Source: Cryptomeria japonica (lineage: Eukaryota > Streptophyta > Pinopsida > Cupressales > Cupressaceae). From it: a stretch of 64,000 bases of DNA. The notes below the pieces were generated by a model. It worked only from the letters and a program-made list of their open reading frames with translations, was not told the origin of the DNA and made no database searches. Shown piece after piece: positions 47,772-59,200 of this stretch (its first letter is position 1; the number at the start of each line of letters is the position of its first letter). The DNA is taken from positions 187,454,119 through 187,518,118 of the forward strand of contig NC_081410.1 in assembly GCF_030272615.1 (NCBI RefSeq). Direction: 5' to 3'. Both the position numbers and the translations under genes were made by a program.

Positions 47772-50700
47772 ATGGCATCCACCTCTGCACTTGAATATAT
47801 AGCAAACCCTATTGTAGTCGAGGTTATAAAATGCCCTAGGCCCGTATTTCAATTAGTTCCCAAGATAGCAAAGAAAGATGATACTGTAGGTGCTTTTTCC
47901 CAAATTCCTAAAGGGGTTGTTTTTGCTAAAGACCCCATAATATACATCCATTACAAAATAGAAGAATTAGGAGATGAAGAGATCAAAACCATGTTTAAAT
48001 CTATCATATGTGATGAATTTGGTAATGTAAAAGATGAACATAAAATTGTTGAAACCCTAGGATTTACAGAGATCCGTAGCATTCTTGAATTTCCCAAGGA
48101 TGTGATTAGGATAGTTTTAAGCAGGGTTCATGGAGAATTTTTCTGGTTAGATGCAATTCATAAAATTAACAAGGAATCTGTCAAAGCAGTAATAGGGTTA
48201 CCTCAACTGGTAAAAGACTAGACAAAACCAAGAAGGTCTCAAACGACCTAGTTACTAAGCTAACTGGTGCTACATCTAATAAAAGGTCCTTAAGAGTCAA
48301 TGATGTAACTGACACCAATGTAAGGTTTATCAACATGATATTAGGGTATAAGGAAACTCATGCAAACAGACTCAATTCAGTTTCAAGTTTATGCATTAAG
48401 AGTGCTTATGACATGATCATAGATAATGTAAAGATTGATGTATGTGAGTGGTTGAAGGATGAGTTAATTGACAACCTAGGCAAGATTAAGAAGGATAAGA
48501 AAGGAACTTTTAAGTTTGGAAATCTGCTAGTATGCTTGATGCTACATATAACCAAATAGGTTTCGGGTATAGGCTACAAAGAACTTGGATTTGATATACT
48601 GATAGGTAAACATCTAACAAAACTATTCAACAATATGGGAGAAGATAAGGAATAGAATATCCAAGACTATTTTCAAGCACCTAAGGCCAAAATGAAGAAG
48701 AGAATCAGATTATCACAAAATATTGTTGATAAATAAAAAAAGGAAATCTATTTTATGATTAAAAGGATGAGATCTGGATGGAAGTAGTCATCCCTAGGAC
48801 AGTTTGGGTAACAAAGATGGGTTATGAGACAGATGACCTTATCATTGAAACATATGCTAAAGCACTTCTGGAAGCACCCAGGGAACCAGAGGAAGAAGTC
48901 TTTGGTAATGCTGAGACCATAGAGAGTCAAATTCAATCAAAGAAAAATCTCAAAAAGGTTGAAGCTGCTGTGAGAAGAGGTTGTAGACAAGCTAAGGAAA
49001 TAAAAGAAGATGTACTTAAGAAAACCAGCATCATTGAGGATGAGTTAGCAACTCAACAACCTGAAACTCACCTATCACCAGTAGGCACATCTTCGGAAAA
49101 TGACATGCCTGCAACTTTCAAAAGAGTTGTAAGGAAAAGAGATCCCTCATTGGCAACCACTCCCTCACCTAGGAGGACAAGACAGAAACAACAAGCAGTG
49201 AGATCTCAGGTTAAGAAGACTACACCAAAGAAAAAGCTGACACCTAAGAAGAAGAAGAGGACTCAACAAGACATGGCCCCTCTTGACAAATTGCTAAATG
49301 AAATTACAGAGGAAGGGAAGCTAAAGAATGTAAAGAAATTGTATGACACTTTTACAGCAGATGAAAAATAACAAGTAGAAAACAGTGTTATACTGCACAT
49401 GGACATGTATAAGAAGTTTTTGTTGGAAGTAGTTGATGAATTACTTGAAGAATTGTTTAAGAGATTAGAAGCAAGGAGACAAGTAGTAGTAGAACTTGAC
49501 AAGAAAATCAAGATAGAAAAGCTACTTGTTGTATACCCAGTGAACTCACCTAAAGAAATTGATGATTTAATTGTTGAAGCCAACCAGACAGTATTTTCTA
49601 CTGCACACCAGCACATTGCATTAATGGTTGGAAGAGTCAATGAGGTAAATGAGGACATAGAAAATGCATGGGACATATTCCTAGTTGAAAAAGAAAAATA
49701 GGAAGAATACATGAGCCCCAAACCAATAAAGGTATATCAGAAGGAAAGAGACAAGGGTAAAGGTAAAGTTGGTGGACCACCTAGCATCAAAGTTAATTAC
49801 AACTTACCCCCACCTCCTTTGATTACTCCATCGGTAAAAACAACTACAGAAGATCAACCGACAGTTGAAAGTATGGATGTAGAGGATGTAAATCCTTATC
49901 TTGAAGTCTTATATACAGTGGATGTTGATACACAAAAGATCAACATTGTGGTAGACAAAGATATAGCTAGTAAGACTGAAATGGTTAGTGAGCCACTGGT
50001 AGCTGAGCAAACTGATAACACACAAAAGAAACTGGGAGATGATAACATAGGATAATAGGTGGAGACACAGACTTAGACTGAGACAGAGCAACAATCAGAG
50101 AAACAGACAGAGCAATAGGCTCTAGAACAAAAATAGGAACAGATTCATGTGGAAACAATGAAACTGACAACTGGAGAAGTAGATAAACCATTGCTTAAGG
50201 AAATGAAAACACAAACAGACCTACCAGAGGTCAATACAAGCTTGGTTACTTCCACCATCGGTAGTATTCAGAATGTAGGTTCCTCATCAATAGGCTTTAA
50301 ATCAACTAATGTGATAGAAGTACTCTTAGATTCAATTAAGAGGATAACAGATTGCAACTCAAAAGCCTATAAGGTTAGAGATGAAACCATACCAATTTTG
50401 AAGAGGCTAGCTCCTAACTGTAACATAGACAATAAGGATTCATTGAGTCAAATTGAAATTTTGTCCAAGTACATCAATGAAAACACAGTGACAATTGAGC
50501 AAGTAAAGGAAGAGGCATTGAAGGATAAAATGGAAATAAAAAAACAAAAATTCCTTGAAGATCAAATAAAGAAGTGTACCAAAGAATTTGACACACTTCT
50601 ACTAGAACTTTGCAACTCTTTGAAGGAGTTAAAAACTTTGTACAAAGATACTTACAAGACAAATTTTTTGACATTAGACATAGATAAGAAGATGAGCAAG

Positions 50701-51093
50701 ATACGGGATGAGATAAATAAACTTGCAGACAATTTTGTTAACTCACCAGATACACTATCAGTTTTTGAATAGAAGATAACAAATTTTGAGGATGAATTAC
50801 TAAAGTTGGGAAGAGAAAAGGAGAAAATAGTGAATAAGGCAAAAATTTTAAGGTTAAGATTGAGTCCAAGATTGAACTATCTAGCATTCATGCGGAAAGA
50901 GATATCTGAGGCACTTGTACAGGGACAGAGGACATCGACAGAGCATATGCAACACCTCATCGATATAGTTCAAAGGACAGAGACAACTATCAGAGACAGT
51001 AAAAAGTTTATGGAGCTTAATTTTGGCAGATCTATTTCAAATTGTAACCACCCAGTTACAAGGTTGAAACTACAAACTCTACTGGCATCTTGA
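47772..51093 (+). pseudogene. element D ORF2: long protein of unknown function
   Basis: About 1100 codons from MASTSALEYIANPIV to the TGA at 51091. It is broken by two frameshifts (about 48225 and 48750) and twelve stops, nine of them TAG. Residues 1-310 look globular (phrases such as VHGEFFWLDAIHKINKES and GTFKFGNLLVCLMLHI). A strongly basic tract (about 49126-49263, RRTRQKQQ and TPKKKLTPKKKKRT) resembles a nuclear-localisation or nucleic-acid-binding tail. The remainder is charged and helical, probably coiled coil. No retroelement enzyme motif is present: no DSG, no DDE set, no xxDD. Function unknown. Its length suggests it was once maintained. Confidence 0.7.
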
Positions 51094-51273
51094 CAACCTT
51101 TGTCATTGATGCCAAAGGGGGAGGAGTAGTATGAGAAAATAACCGGCAAAAGACTCATCTACTCAGGGGGAGTTCACATATTTTTGGTTCACATATTTTG
51201 GACACACATTTTTTTAGATAACACATTTTTGGATTTTCTCATGAGTGTTGCCATCAATGCCAAAGGGGGAGAT
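51094..51273 (+). other. element D 3' non-coding region with PPT-like array
   Basis: Tracts AAAGGGGGAGGAG (51114-51126), CAGGGGGAGT (about 51164) and AAAGGGGGAGAT (51262-51273), the last directly before the LTR. GTTGCCATCAATGCCAAA (51247-51264) is the left arm of an inverted repeat completed inside the LTR. Confidence 0.7.
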
Positions 51274-52085
51274 TGTTGGCATATGCACACTCCAATGAGA
51301 CATTGAAGGTGATTGAAGGTTTTGTCATTGATGGCAACCTTACAATCCTATGGCACTGGCAAGGCATTACACCGACATCAACAGAACACACTCTACACTG
51401 GCATCAATAGAACACACTCTACACCGGCCCTCAGAACACCAGCATCGACACAAACAAAGGAAGCATACCGACACAGAGGCCGACATGATTTTTGATATAT
51501 TATATTTTGTTTATTATTGAAAAACTTTGTAAGCCAACTTGATATCATTGTAAAATGACTTATATATATAAGAAGTCATTGTAGGACATTTTGTAATAAG
51601 GTAATAAGGCAAAATTAGGCAGACCTATTATGCGAAATATAGGTTAAGGGGTATATGTAAAGAACAGAGCAGAAACTGGTATTGAATCTGGCATTGAAGA
51701 TGCTATTGTAAAGCAGTACAAGTTATTGGATTTATATAATCCACATTGTAAGTCCGTGAGACTTCCCATTGAGCAGTGAGCTCTAGGCACTTGGCCTTCC
51801 TGCATGTGCAGGCCCCTTTTGTAAGTAATATTCTCTTATTGGCCAGTAAGAAAATATTGTGGGTCACAAATCCCACCAAGGTTTTTCCCACACCGGGTTT
51901 CCTTGTTAAAATATTGTGTTATGGTGTGTTTCTTATGTGGTTGCTTTCATTTCTATTTATTTCATTATTTCTTGCATATCGGTACACTGTTATAATATGC
52001 TCTACATGTTTTAAGTTAAGAAATTCTATTCACCAGTTAGATACTGATTCACCCCCCCCTCTCAGTATCTATGGGAATGCTAACA
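51274..52085 (+). mobile_element. element D 3' LTR
   Basis: 812 bp, TGTTGGCATATGC... to ...GCTAACA, collinear with the 5' LTR. It is followed by the target duplication ATATA. Confidence 0.93.
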
Positions 52086-52090
52086 ATATA

Positions 52091-54206
52091 TTCATCACTG
52101 AGCTTTATTATGCAACAATGAAGCTTTCGACATCAGGGTATAAGGAACCGAGATTTAAAGATATCTCATTGAAGAAACAAACACATAGCAGACAAGGAGT
52201 GAACCCTCCATTATAGGAAGAATGCCAGGGGTTGAGGTATGTGGGGTAGTCACAAGCATAGTTATCCTTCATAGGATACTTGCTAAATGAATGTACCAAT
52301 CACAGACACCCACTAGAGCAATTGCCCCACTAGAGAAATTGCCTTAGAACTTCATTGGTCCACACCACAAATAACAAACAAAGAAAAAGATCACACCCAT
52401 CACATCTCCTCTAGTCACTTATGGACATCCTTGAGTGGCATAGGAGCATAATCTGTCACCAAATAATAAAAGATAGAGACTGACCCAGACAAAAGTCAGT
52501 AGCTATATTACTCTATGTCTTCGTTCTTAGTTGCTTGATGTGACGGTTGATAATGTCTGATCTTAGAAAGTTGTGGACCTCATTTAAGACTGATCGGTTT
52601 GATTTCAAGTGTATCCATCTATGTTTAAGACAAGATAATGATCACTTGATATGGATATGATACAATTGATAAGACAGTTTGATCAGTTGATTGCAGATGT
52701 TTGATTGGATAGTTGTATCCTCTATTAACTTTGTGTGAAGCGTTTGTTGGATATCTGCTAGGGTGTTTGATTCTCGCGAGACATTTTATTGCAAGTTTTT
52801 TTATTGTTTTTGGTTGATTTTGTGGATCAATATTTGACTGTTTTTGGATTGATTTTTTATTTTTTATTTTGATTTTTTTCAAGACATTATATGATTTTTT
52901 GGATTTTTTTCTTTTCAATGTTTTTGGATTTTTTCATCTATGCCCTCAATATGTAGACCTATATGAAATGATGATCTGCAAAATGCCTGTGGAGACAATG
53001 AATTTTTAACATGACCTATGTTGATGCAATATGCATGATGAAGATGTATTTCCTATTATAACAAGGATGGTTGTGTTTGTTTAGTATTTCATAATACACC
53101 AATTGAATTGGAGGTACAAAAAATTTAATATAAGCAGTCAATCGATCCTCAAGGTTGGTTGGAACATCCAAATTAACACTTAGTGACTAGGATTTACAAA
53201 TGGAGATGTGAAAAACTTCCCCATTGGTTCTTGAAATTGTGATCTTCTTTTGCCCATGTGTGTGCAAATGAGTTAATTCCCACTGTTGGGTTCACTAAAG
53301 ATCCTTAGCATCCTATATTACTAGCTACATAGATTATTCTAACTTCAAAAACATCTCAAATAGAGCCTCACTACCAATAAGATTTTAGAGCTCTTACGAG
53401 GTTATAGACTAGAATTTCTCAAATATTGCTCCATTGCCAGCAGACGTCCCTAGCCTTGATGGAGTTACTCACATGTTCCCATAGTCAAGATTTTTGTCAC
53501 ACCTGCATGCGTGATATTTCAGTTATATATCATTTCTCTTTTGCCTTGAGATGAATATTTGGCATAACACTTTTTCTTGTTTTTTTTTCTTGCTTCGACT
53601 TGTAAGTAATGAAACCTACTTGGGTGTGACTATTATGACAGTGCTGAAGTAGAATTTTGGATTTTTCACTAGTCATATGATCAACTAGGTGTCTCAAATG
53701 AATTAGAGGTTTTGTTAATGTGTTTGAGATATAGAAATTGATAATATTTTGGGTTAACAAGTCTCAAATAGTGAAATCACTACCCAACCATAACTAAAGC
53801 ATCATCACAGGGTAATATTGAAAATGATTGACCTTAGGATATCAAAGACTTCATGTCCGAATATCTAAGAAAGGAGATGACCCTTGTTTGTCTTGAATGC
53901 AAACAAATGATAAAATTGGATAGTTGCCTTGTTTTATTGATGTTGATATATGCCAATGCAAAAAATTTATGAATGTGATGCATTTGAAAAAGAAACTATA
54001 TGTGATGTAGTTATTTGAATAAAATGAGATGTAATATGGAAAGAAAAACCTAAACTAACCCAACCCTTAGATATAATGTCATTTAAGGTGCATGTTTTTT
54101 AAAGGGTTGAGGAGTTTTGTATAGGTATTTTGTTGGTCTTTGTTCGAATAGCCAGATAAAGATGTCTTTTCCAATAAGATATAAGGACTCAGCTGAGTGT
54201 ACATGT
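52091..54206 (-). other. gypsy 3' internal region, copy 3, part 2
   Basis: It continues 45044-45424 after the D insertion and is collinear with 3150-5490 to about 54100. The last 100 bases do not match pol, so this derivative lost pol. It has no gene. It is interrupted by element E at CATGT (54202-54206). Confidence 0.75.
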
Positions 54207-54420
54207 TGTTGGCATTATGTGAACGGGTATAAGAACCGGTATGAGGACATAATGACATTGTAGGTTGTCATTGATGTCAATATGTTGAAGAGGTGAGAAC
54301 CAGCATATGTGAGAACCGATATAACACTGTGAACCGACATTTGTGCCAAAGTGAAGCGGTGTGTTTGTTCAAGGTGAATCAGCATATGACTATGGGAACT
54401 AGCACATAGAAGCTTTGTAT

Positions 54421-54438
54421 GACTACCGGTTGGTAGTC
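54421..54438 (+). promoter_or_regulatory. conserved LTR palindrome
   Basis: GACTACC-GGTT-GGTAGTC has perfect 7 bp arms. It is identical in the 3' LTR (60279-60296) and in the solo LTR (10688-10705). Palindromes are a known feature of Sirevirus LTRs; function here is unknown. Confidence 0.55.
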
Positions 54439-54770
54439 TCAACTTCAGGGTTTCTAGCTGAAGTGCTTCAAGCCTGTATGGCTCAACCGGTGACTTTGTG
54501 TGATGAGTTAGCATGGTAACGAAGAACATATTGTGTTGCCACGTAAGCCTTGTGCGCGTGAAGGATGTTGCATGAAGGAGATTGTTCCTATCTACCTTAG
54601 GAATGTGCAAAGTCTATAAACGGTGATAATGTGTGAAGGGTTATCAACCACCAAGAAATTGCTGGAAAATGAATGATGGAGAATGTCTTGAGATTGGATC
54701 AAGATTGTTGCATTTAATGCAATGTGCTCAACGGTCAGGATTGAACCCTTTGAATTCCTTAACCTAACAG

Positions 54771-54789
54771 GTTTAGGGTTTAGGGTTTA
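54771..54789 (+). promoter_or_regulatory. telobox-like repeat in LTR
   Basis: GTTTAGGGTTTAGGGTTTA, nearly three plant telomere units, lies just before a TATAAGG at about 54817. The 3' LTR has a slightly mutated copy near 60629 and the solo LTR a copy near 10381. Teloboxes are known promoter elements in plants. Confidence 0.45.
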
Positions 54790-55039
54790 TGCTACCGACC
54801 TATCTGTTTTCCTATAAGGTCGATGTTATGTTTCTTTCTGTGGTTGTTGGCAAAAGTTATGTGTCTGTATCCAAGAGAAGTGATACGTGATTCTTGCTAG
54901 ACCAGAGGAGAGAAGTGATACCTGCAGAGTGTAAGTGCAGAAGGTGAAGAGGAGCTTTAGCAGATCTACATTGGCATTGAATGTCGTTACCAGATCTTTG
55001 TAATACCTGTTGATCTCTAACCACCTCAATAGTTGAGAA

Positions 55040-55260
55040 ATCCCTTAACAGGGTAGCTTTAACTGGTTTGTTGTAAATCCTTTAATAGGGTGACTCAAAA
55101 CCATTGAGTTCTTGAAATCGTCTAACAAGGTAACCCCTAACAGGGTTTAACCCTTAACCCGGTATTATGGCCATCCCTTAACTAGGTGATCCCTAACAAG
55201 ATCGGTTCCTAACATAACCTATTGTATTAGTCTTTAACCGAACAAGGCTCCTAACAGAGC
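55040..55260 (+). repeat. short dispersed repeats CCTAACAGG/TTAACAGGGT in LTR
   Basis: About ten forms of CCTTAACAGGGT or CCTAACAGGATC, spaced 20-35 bases, lie in the 3' third of the LTR. The same block is in the 3' LTR (60895-61120) and, reversed, in the solo LTR (9930-10150). Confidence 0.75.
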
Positions 55261-55708
55261 GGACTTTTAAAGAGTTCAAAAACAAGCTTGTGGGTATTCA
55301 TCCCCTACGTGGTTTTTCCCAGTTGGGTTTCCACGTGAAAAATATGTGTGTCATTTGTGATGTCTTCTTCTTATGATGCTATGTTGTTTTCTGTCAAGCA
55401 GTGAATCATGTTGATCTAGTTGCTTATATGTATATTTTTTATTGTGGATTACTTGTTCATGCATTAGGGTGAAATGGAAATGAAGTGTTAAACTATATTA
55501 GAAGATAAGTGTCAACCGGTTTATGCCCGTCTCAGTCATTCTGGGTTTTGTCGATTGTACTCTGTTTAAGGACCGATGTTCTTGTTTGTCTGTCAATGCA
55601 CAATGTCTGCTGACAAACCGGTTTAGGAAAAGTATTTTTGTCTGTCCTGATTCACCCCCCCCTCTTAGTACTAGTTTGGTACTAACCATCCATCATTGAG
55701 TTATCAAT

Positions 55709-55720
55709 TGGTATCAGAGC
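55709..55720 (+). other. element E primer-binding site
   Basis: TGGTATCAGAGC lies two bases after the LTR and is a perfect match to the usual initiator Met-tRNA primer site. Confidence 0.93.
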
Positions 55721-55778
55721 AAACCTCTAGGTCCTCTGTGTTGCAAGCTTAACTACTTGAGGAAAAGATCTTATTGAA

Positions 55779-56700
55779 ATGATAAAGAGGGAAGGTCCAA
55801 AGTTCAACATAGATAATTTTAGTATATGGAAAGATAGAATGAAGATATACATCAGAACCATGGGTGCTCAACACTGGAGCTATGTTGAGAATGCTTATGT
55901 AGCCCCTATCGGTACTCTTACCGATGACCAAAAGAGAGAAATGCAGGAGAATGGGCAAGTCATGGAAGCCCTAATTAGTACTTTATCTGACATTGAGTTT
56001 ATTGATGTTGAAGATAAAGTAAATCCCAAAGAAGTATGGGATTCTCTTGAAAATATCTATGGCGGTGATGAGCCTGTAAAACAAGCTAAGGAAGAAAGCC
56101 TTAGAGGGAAGTTTGAAGACATGCGGATGGTTGAAGGTAAGACCATTCAACAGTATGGAATAAGAATCAAAACTGTTGTCGGAGATATCAAGAGTGCAGG
56201 TGGTACCATGGAAGATTCCACTGTGGTAAGCAAAGTTCTGAGATCCTTATTACCGGTCTATGCAATAAGGGTTGCAGCTATTCAAGAGTTGAGGTCAATA
56301 GACAAGACTAAGGTATCCCTAGACTCCATCATTGCAAAACTGACTGCTTATGAGTTAAACAGTTTTGATGGTAGTGTGCAGAAGACTGAATCAACTTTTA
56401 GAGCATCAACAACACCATCTAGAAAAGGCAAAGAAGCATGCACCAGCAGTGAACCAAGATAGAGTAGAGAAATGGATGATGAGGAGATTCTAATTGAGTT
56501 TGAAGCTCTTCTTGCAAGGAAACTTCCTAAAGGAACCGGTAAATATAGAGGTAAGCTCCCTTTGAAATGCTTTTCTTGTAACCAGATAGGACACATTGTT
56601 GTAAACTGTCCTAATGGTGACATCAAGGACAAACCGGAAAGGTTCAAGAAATTCAAAGGAGGAAACCGGAGAAACTATTTTGTGGCAGTTGATGAAGGTG
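55779..56700 (+). pseudogene. element E gag
   Basis: The 227-codon first open run (55779-56462) begins MIKREGPKFNIDNFSIWKDR and holds the Copia UBN2-type capsid domain (KEVWDSLENIYGGDEPVKQ; TVVSKVLRSLLPVY). A TAG at 56460 breaks it, and the same frame continues to the zinc knuckle CFSCNQIGHIVVNC (56568-56609), which is complete. Gag would package the RNA. The start was chosen as the first ATG after the primer site that gives the domain. Confidence 0.9.
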
Positions 56701-57026
56701 TCACTGATGAGGAATTAGAAGATGAAGAAAATGAAGATATTGTGTTTGTCACTGTCAAGGAAGATGTGTCAGACAAGAAGGCTCTTGTCTCCCACGTTGA
56801 CAATTCCAATGAGTGGATTATTGACAGTGGTTGTTCTCACCATATGACTGGTGACCGGAGCAAGTTTCTAACTTTGGAAGAGTATGATGGTGGTGTGGTT
56901 CGCTTTGGTAATGATGCACCATGTATGGTAAAGGGTAGAGGGTCCATCTCTCTGAATGAAAAGAAGAGTGCTGACAATGTGTATTGGGTTGATGGTCTCA
57001 GACACAACCTTTTGAGTGTTGCCTAG
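56701..57026 (+). pseudogene. element E aspartic protease
   Basis: It is in frame with gag. WIIDSGCSHHMTGDRSKF holds the active-site Asp-Ser-Gly (Asp codon 56823-56825), followed by VVRFGNDAPCMVKGRGSISL and DGLRHNLLSVA. The run ends at TAG 57024-57026, in a position where relatives have Gln; element B reads ILSIGRL here. An acidic spacer separates it from the knuckle. Confidence 0.88.
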
Positions 57027-58368
57027 CTGAATGATAGTGGACTCACTCTGGAATTCAAGAATGGAGTGTGCAGAATCAAAGGAAAGAATAGTGAAATTGT
57101 GGCCACGGGTATGCAGACCAAAGGAAACCTATTTCAACTTAATGCAAATATCAGTACCTATCTTATGGCTAAGTTTGATGATAGCTAGATATGGCATAGG
57201 AGACTCTGCCATGTAAACTTTGATAACATTGTGAAGGCCAGTAAGATCAAGGTAGTTAGAGGGTTGCCAGTGCTGAGAAAACCAGAAAATACATTGTGCA
57301 GAGACTAGGGAAAATGTCTTCCTCAACCTGTAAAGGTAAACCTTTCACTGCTGACAATTTACTTGATCTTGTGCATACTGATTTGTGTGGTCCTATGAAA
57401 ACTAGGAGTGTGCAGGGTGATAGGTACTTCATGATTCTCACTGACGACTGCTCAAGAATGATGTGGGTCATATTATTAAAAGATAAGTTTGAAGCTTTTG
57501 GAAAATTCAAAGCTTTCAGAGCATTAGTGGAGAAGGAAATCGGTAAAAAGATCAAGTGCCTTAGAACTGATCAAGGAGGAGAATTCACTTCTGGTGAATT
57601 TAACAAATACTATGAAGAACATGGCATCAAGAGGCAACTATCCACCCCCGAACTCCACAGCAAAATGGCCTAGCAGAGAGGAATAACCAGACTATGGTTG
57701 AAGCAGTAAGAACAATGTTGATTCAAGGAAAAATTGCTCACACCTTTTGGAGAGAAGCAGTGAGCACTGCAGTCTACACAATGAATCGGGTACTCATCAA
57801 GAAAGGAAAGGATAAGACTCCTTATGAGTACTAGATGGGTAAGACACCTGTGGTAAACTACTTCAAAGTATTTGGTAGAAAATGCTATATCAAGAGGAGT
57901 GAAAATCAGAGCAAGTTCGATGCAAAATGTGATGAAGGAATATTTCTAGGATATTCCACCAAAAGTAAAGCTCTCAAATGTTTCAATAATAGGGCTCAAA
58001 GAATCATTGAAAGCATCAATGTTAGGGTTGATGAAAACTCTGAGAAATCGGAGGAAACCAACAGTGAGCAAGTGAGAAATGAACCGATAGTAACCTTCTG
58101 GGAACCAGTTGCAAATCAGTCCAGCATCAGTGATAATGCTCCTAGATCGGCAGATGCTGATGCTGATGAAGAAGAGGATGAAGAAGAAAAGCAAGAGGAA
58201 TCTGTTAAGACCATTCCTCGGTATGTCAAGTTGAATCATGATCCTAAGCAGATCATAGGGGATAAGGATGCAAGAATCCTTACAAGAAGAAAGGTCAGAG
58301 AAAACTCATGTATGATCTCTGAATTTGAGCCTAAATCATTCAAAGAGGCTCATAATTATGAAGACTAG
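57027..58368 (+). pseudogene. element E integrase
   Basis: IWHRRLCHVNF (57189 on) begins the zinc-binding part, but the Cys pair is lost in a small deletion/frameshift at about 57300. The core has VHTDLCGP, LRTDQGGEF and, after a one-base loss in a C-run near 57645, GLAERNNQT, so D, D and E all survive across the frameshift. TAG stops at 57186, 57832 and 58366 fall at positions where element B encodes Trp. The C-terminal part contains FDAKCDEGIFLGYS and a long acidic Glu/Asp run. Confidence 0.88.
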
Positions 58369-59200
58369 ATCAAGGCAATGGAGGAGGAACTTGATCAGAT
58401 AGAGAATAATGGTACATGGTCCTTGGTACCCAGACCAGAGCATAAAAATGTCATTGGAACCAAATGGGTTTTCAAAAATAAGCTAAATGAGGATGGCACA
58501 ATGATAAGGAACAAAGCCAGACTGGTGTGTAAGGGGTATGCTCAAGAAGAAGGAGAAGATTATGGAGAAACCTTTGCTCTAGTAGCAAGATTGGAAGGAG
58601 TTCGTATGCTTCTTGCATATGCAAATTTTAAAGGATTCAAAGTATACCAAATGGATGTAAAATCTGCATTCCTAAATGGAGTACTTGAAGAGGAGGTATA
58701 CATAGAGCAACCAGATGGGTTTTCCCTATCTGAAGACAGTGACATGGTGTGTAGGCTACATAAAGCCTTGTATGGTCTAAAGTAGGCACCTAGAGCATGG
58801 TATGAATACCTGCACTCCCATCTTGTAAAGATTGGATTCAAGAGAACAAGTGAAGATAGCAATATCTACTTGAAAACTGAAGAAGATCAGATTTTGATCT
58901 GTGAGGTATTTGTTGATGATATAATCTTTGGTGGAGATGACAAGATGAGTCATGACTTTGCATATGAGATGAATAAAGAATTTGAAATGTCACTCATAGG
59001 GGAGATTAAGTTCTTTATCGAGCTGTAGATTCAACAGATGAAAGATGGAATATTTATCACTCAGTCCATGTATGTCAAAGAGGTGTTGAAGACCTTTGGC
59101 ATGGAAGATAGTAAACCGGTTGGCACACCAATGGTAACTAGTTGTAAACTATCCAAAGAGGATGACTCAGCCTTGGTTGATGAGAAAGAATATCGATCAA
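58369..59200 (+). pseudogene. element E reverse transcriptase
   Basis: [20 protein letters not shown] starts the domain. [38 protein letters not shown] and FVDDIIFGG (FVDD at 58909-58920) follow in one frame. TAG stops are at 58783, where B has Gln in GLKQAP, and 59026, where B has Gln in LGLQT. Apart from these the motifs are complete. Confidence 0.92.

Larger units (their letters stand above)
45425..52085 (+). mobile_element. non-autonomous LTR retrotransposon D with two unusual ORFs
   Basis: 6.66 kb with LTRs of 813 and 812 bp, the target duplication ATATA (45420-45424, 52086-52090), a Met-tRNA-type primer site at 46240, and PPT tracts. By eye the LTRs differ at about 45 sites, mostly transitions, so it is not recent. 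It has no protease, integrase, RT or RNase H. It encodes ORF1 (coiled coil plus four zinc knuckles) and ORF2 (over 1000 codons, unknown). LTR ends, primer site and PPT match those of B and E, so a Copia relative probably moved it in trans. Confidence 0.92.
54207..55706 (+). mobile_element. element E 5' LTR
   Basis: TGTTGGCATTATG... to ...GAGTTATCA, 1500 bp. It contains repeated AACCGGT/AACCGAC hexamers in the first 300 bases, the palindrome GACTACCGGTTGGTAGTC (54421-54438), telomere-like repeats (54771-54789), many TTAACAGGGT/CCTAACAGG units (55040-55260) and the poly-C box near 55655. Confidence 0.94.

Noticed and set aside
49263-49721. 152-codon minus-strand ORF
   Set aside because: It is a shadow of the Lys/Glu-rich ORF2 on the plus strand (Ser/Phe-rich product).
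51703-51891. Minus-strand 62-codon ORF with a partner at 45854-46057
   Set aside because: LTR duplication again; no motif.
54215-54610. 131-codon antisense ORF, also found at 60073-60468
   Set aside because: Both copies lie in the two LTRs of E, which are copies of each other, so their agreement is not independent evidence of coding.
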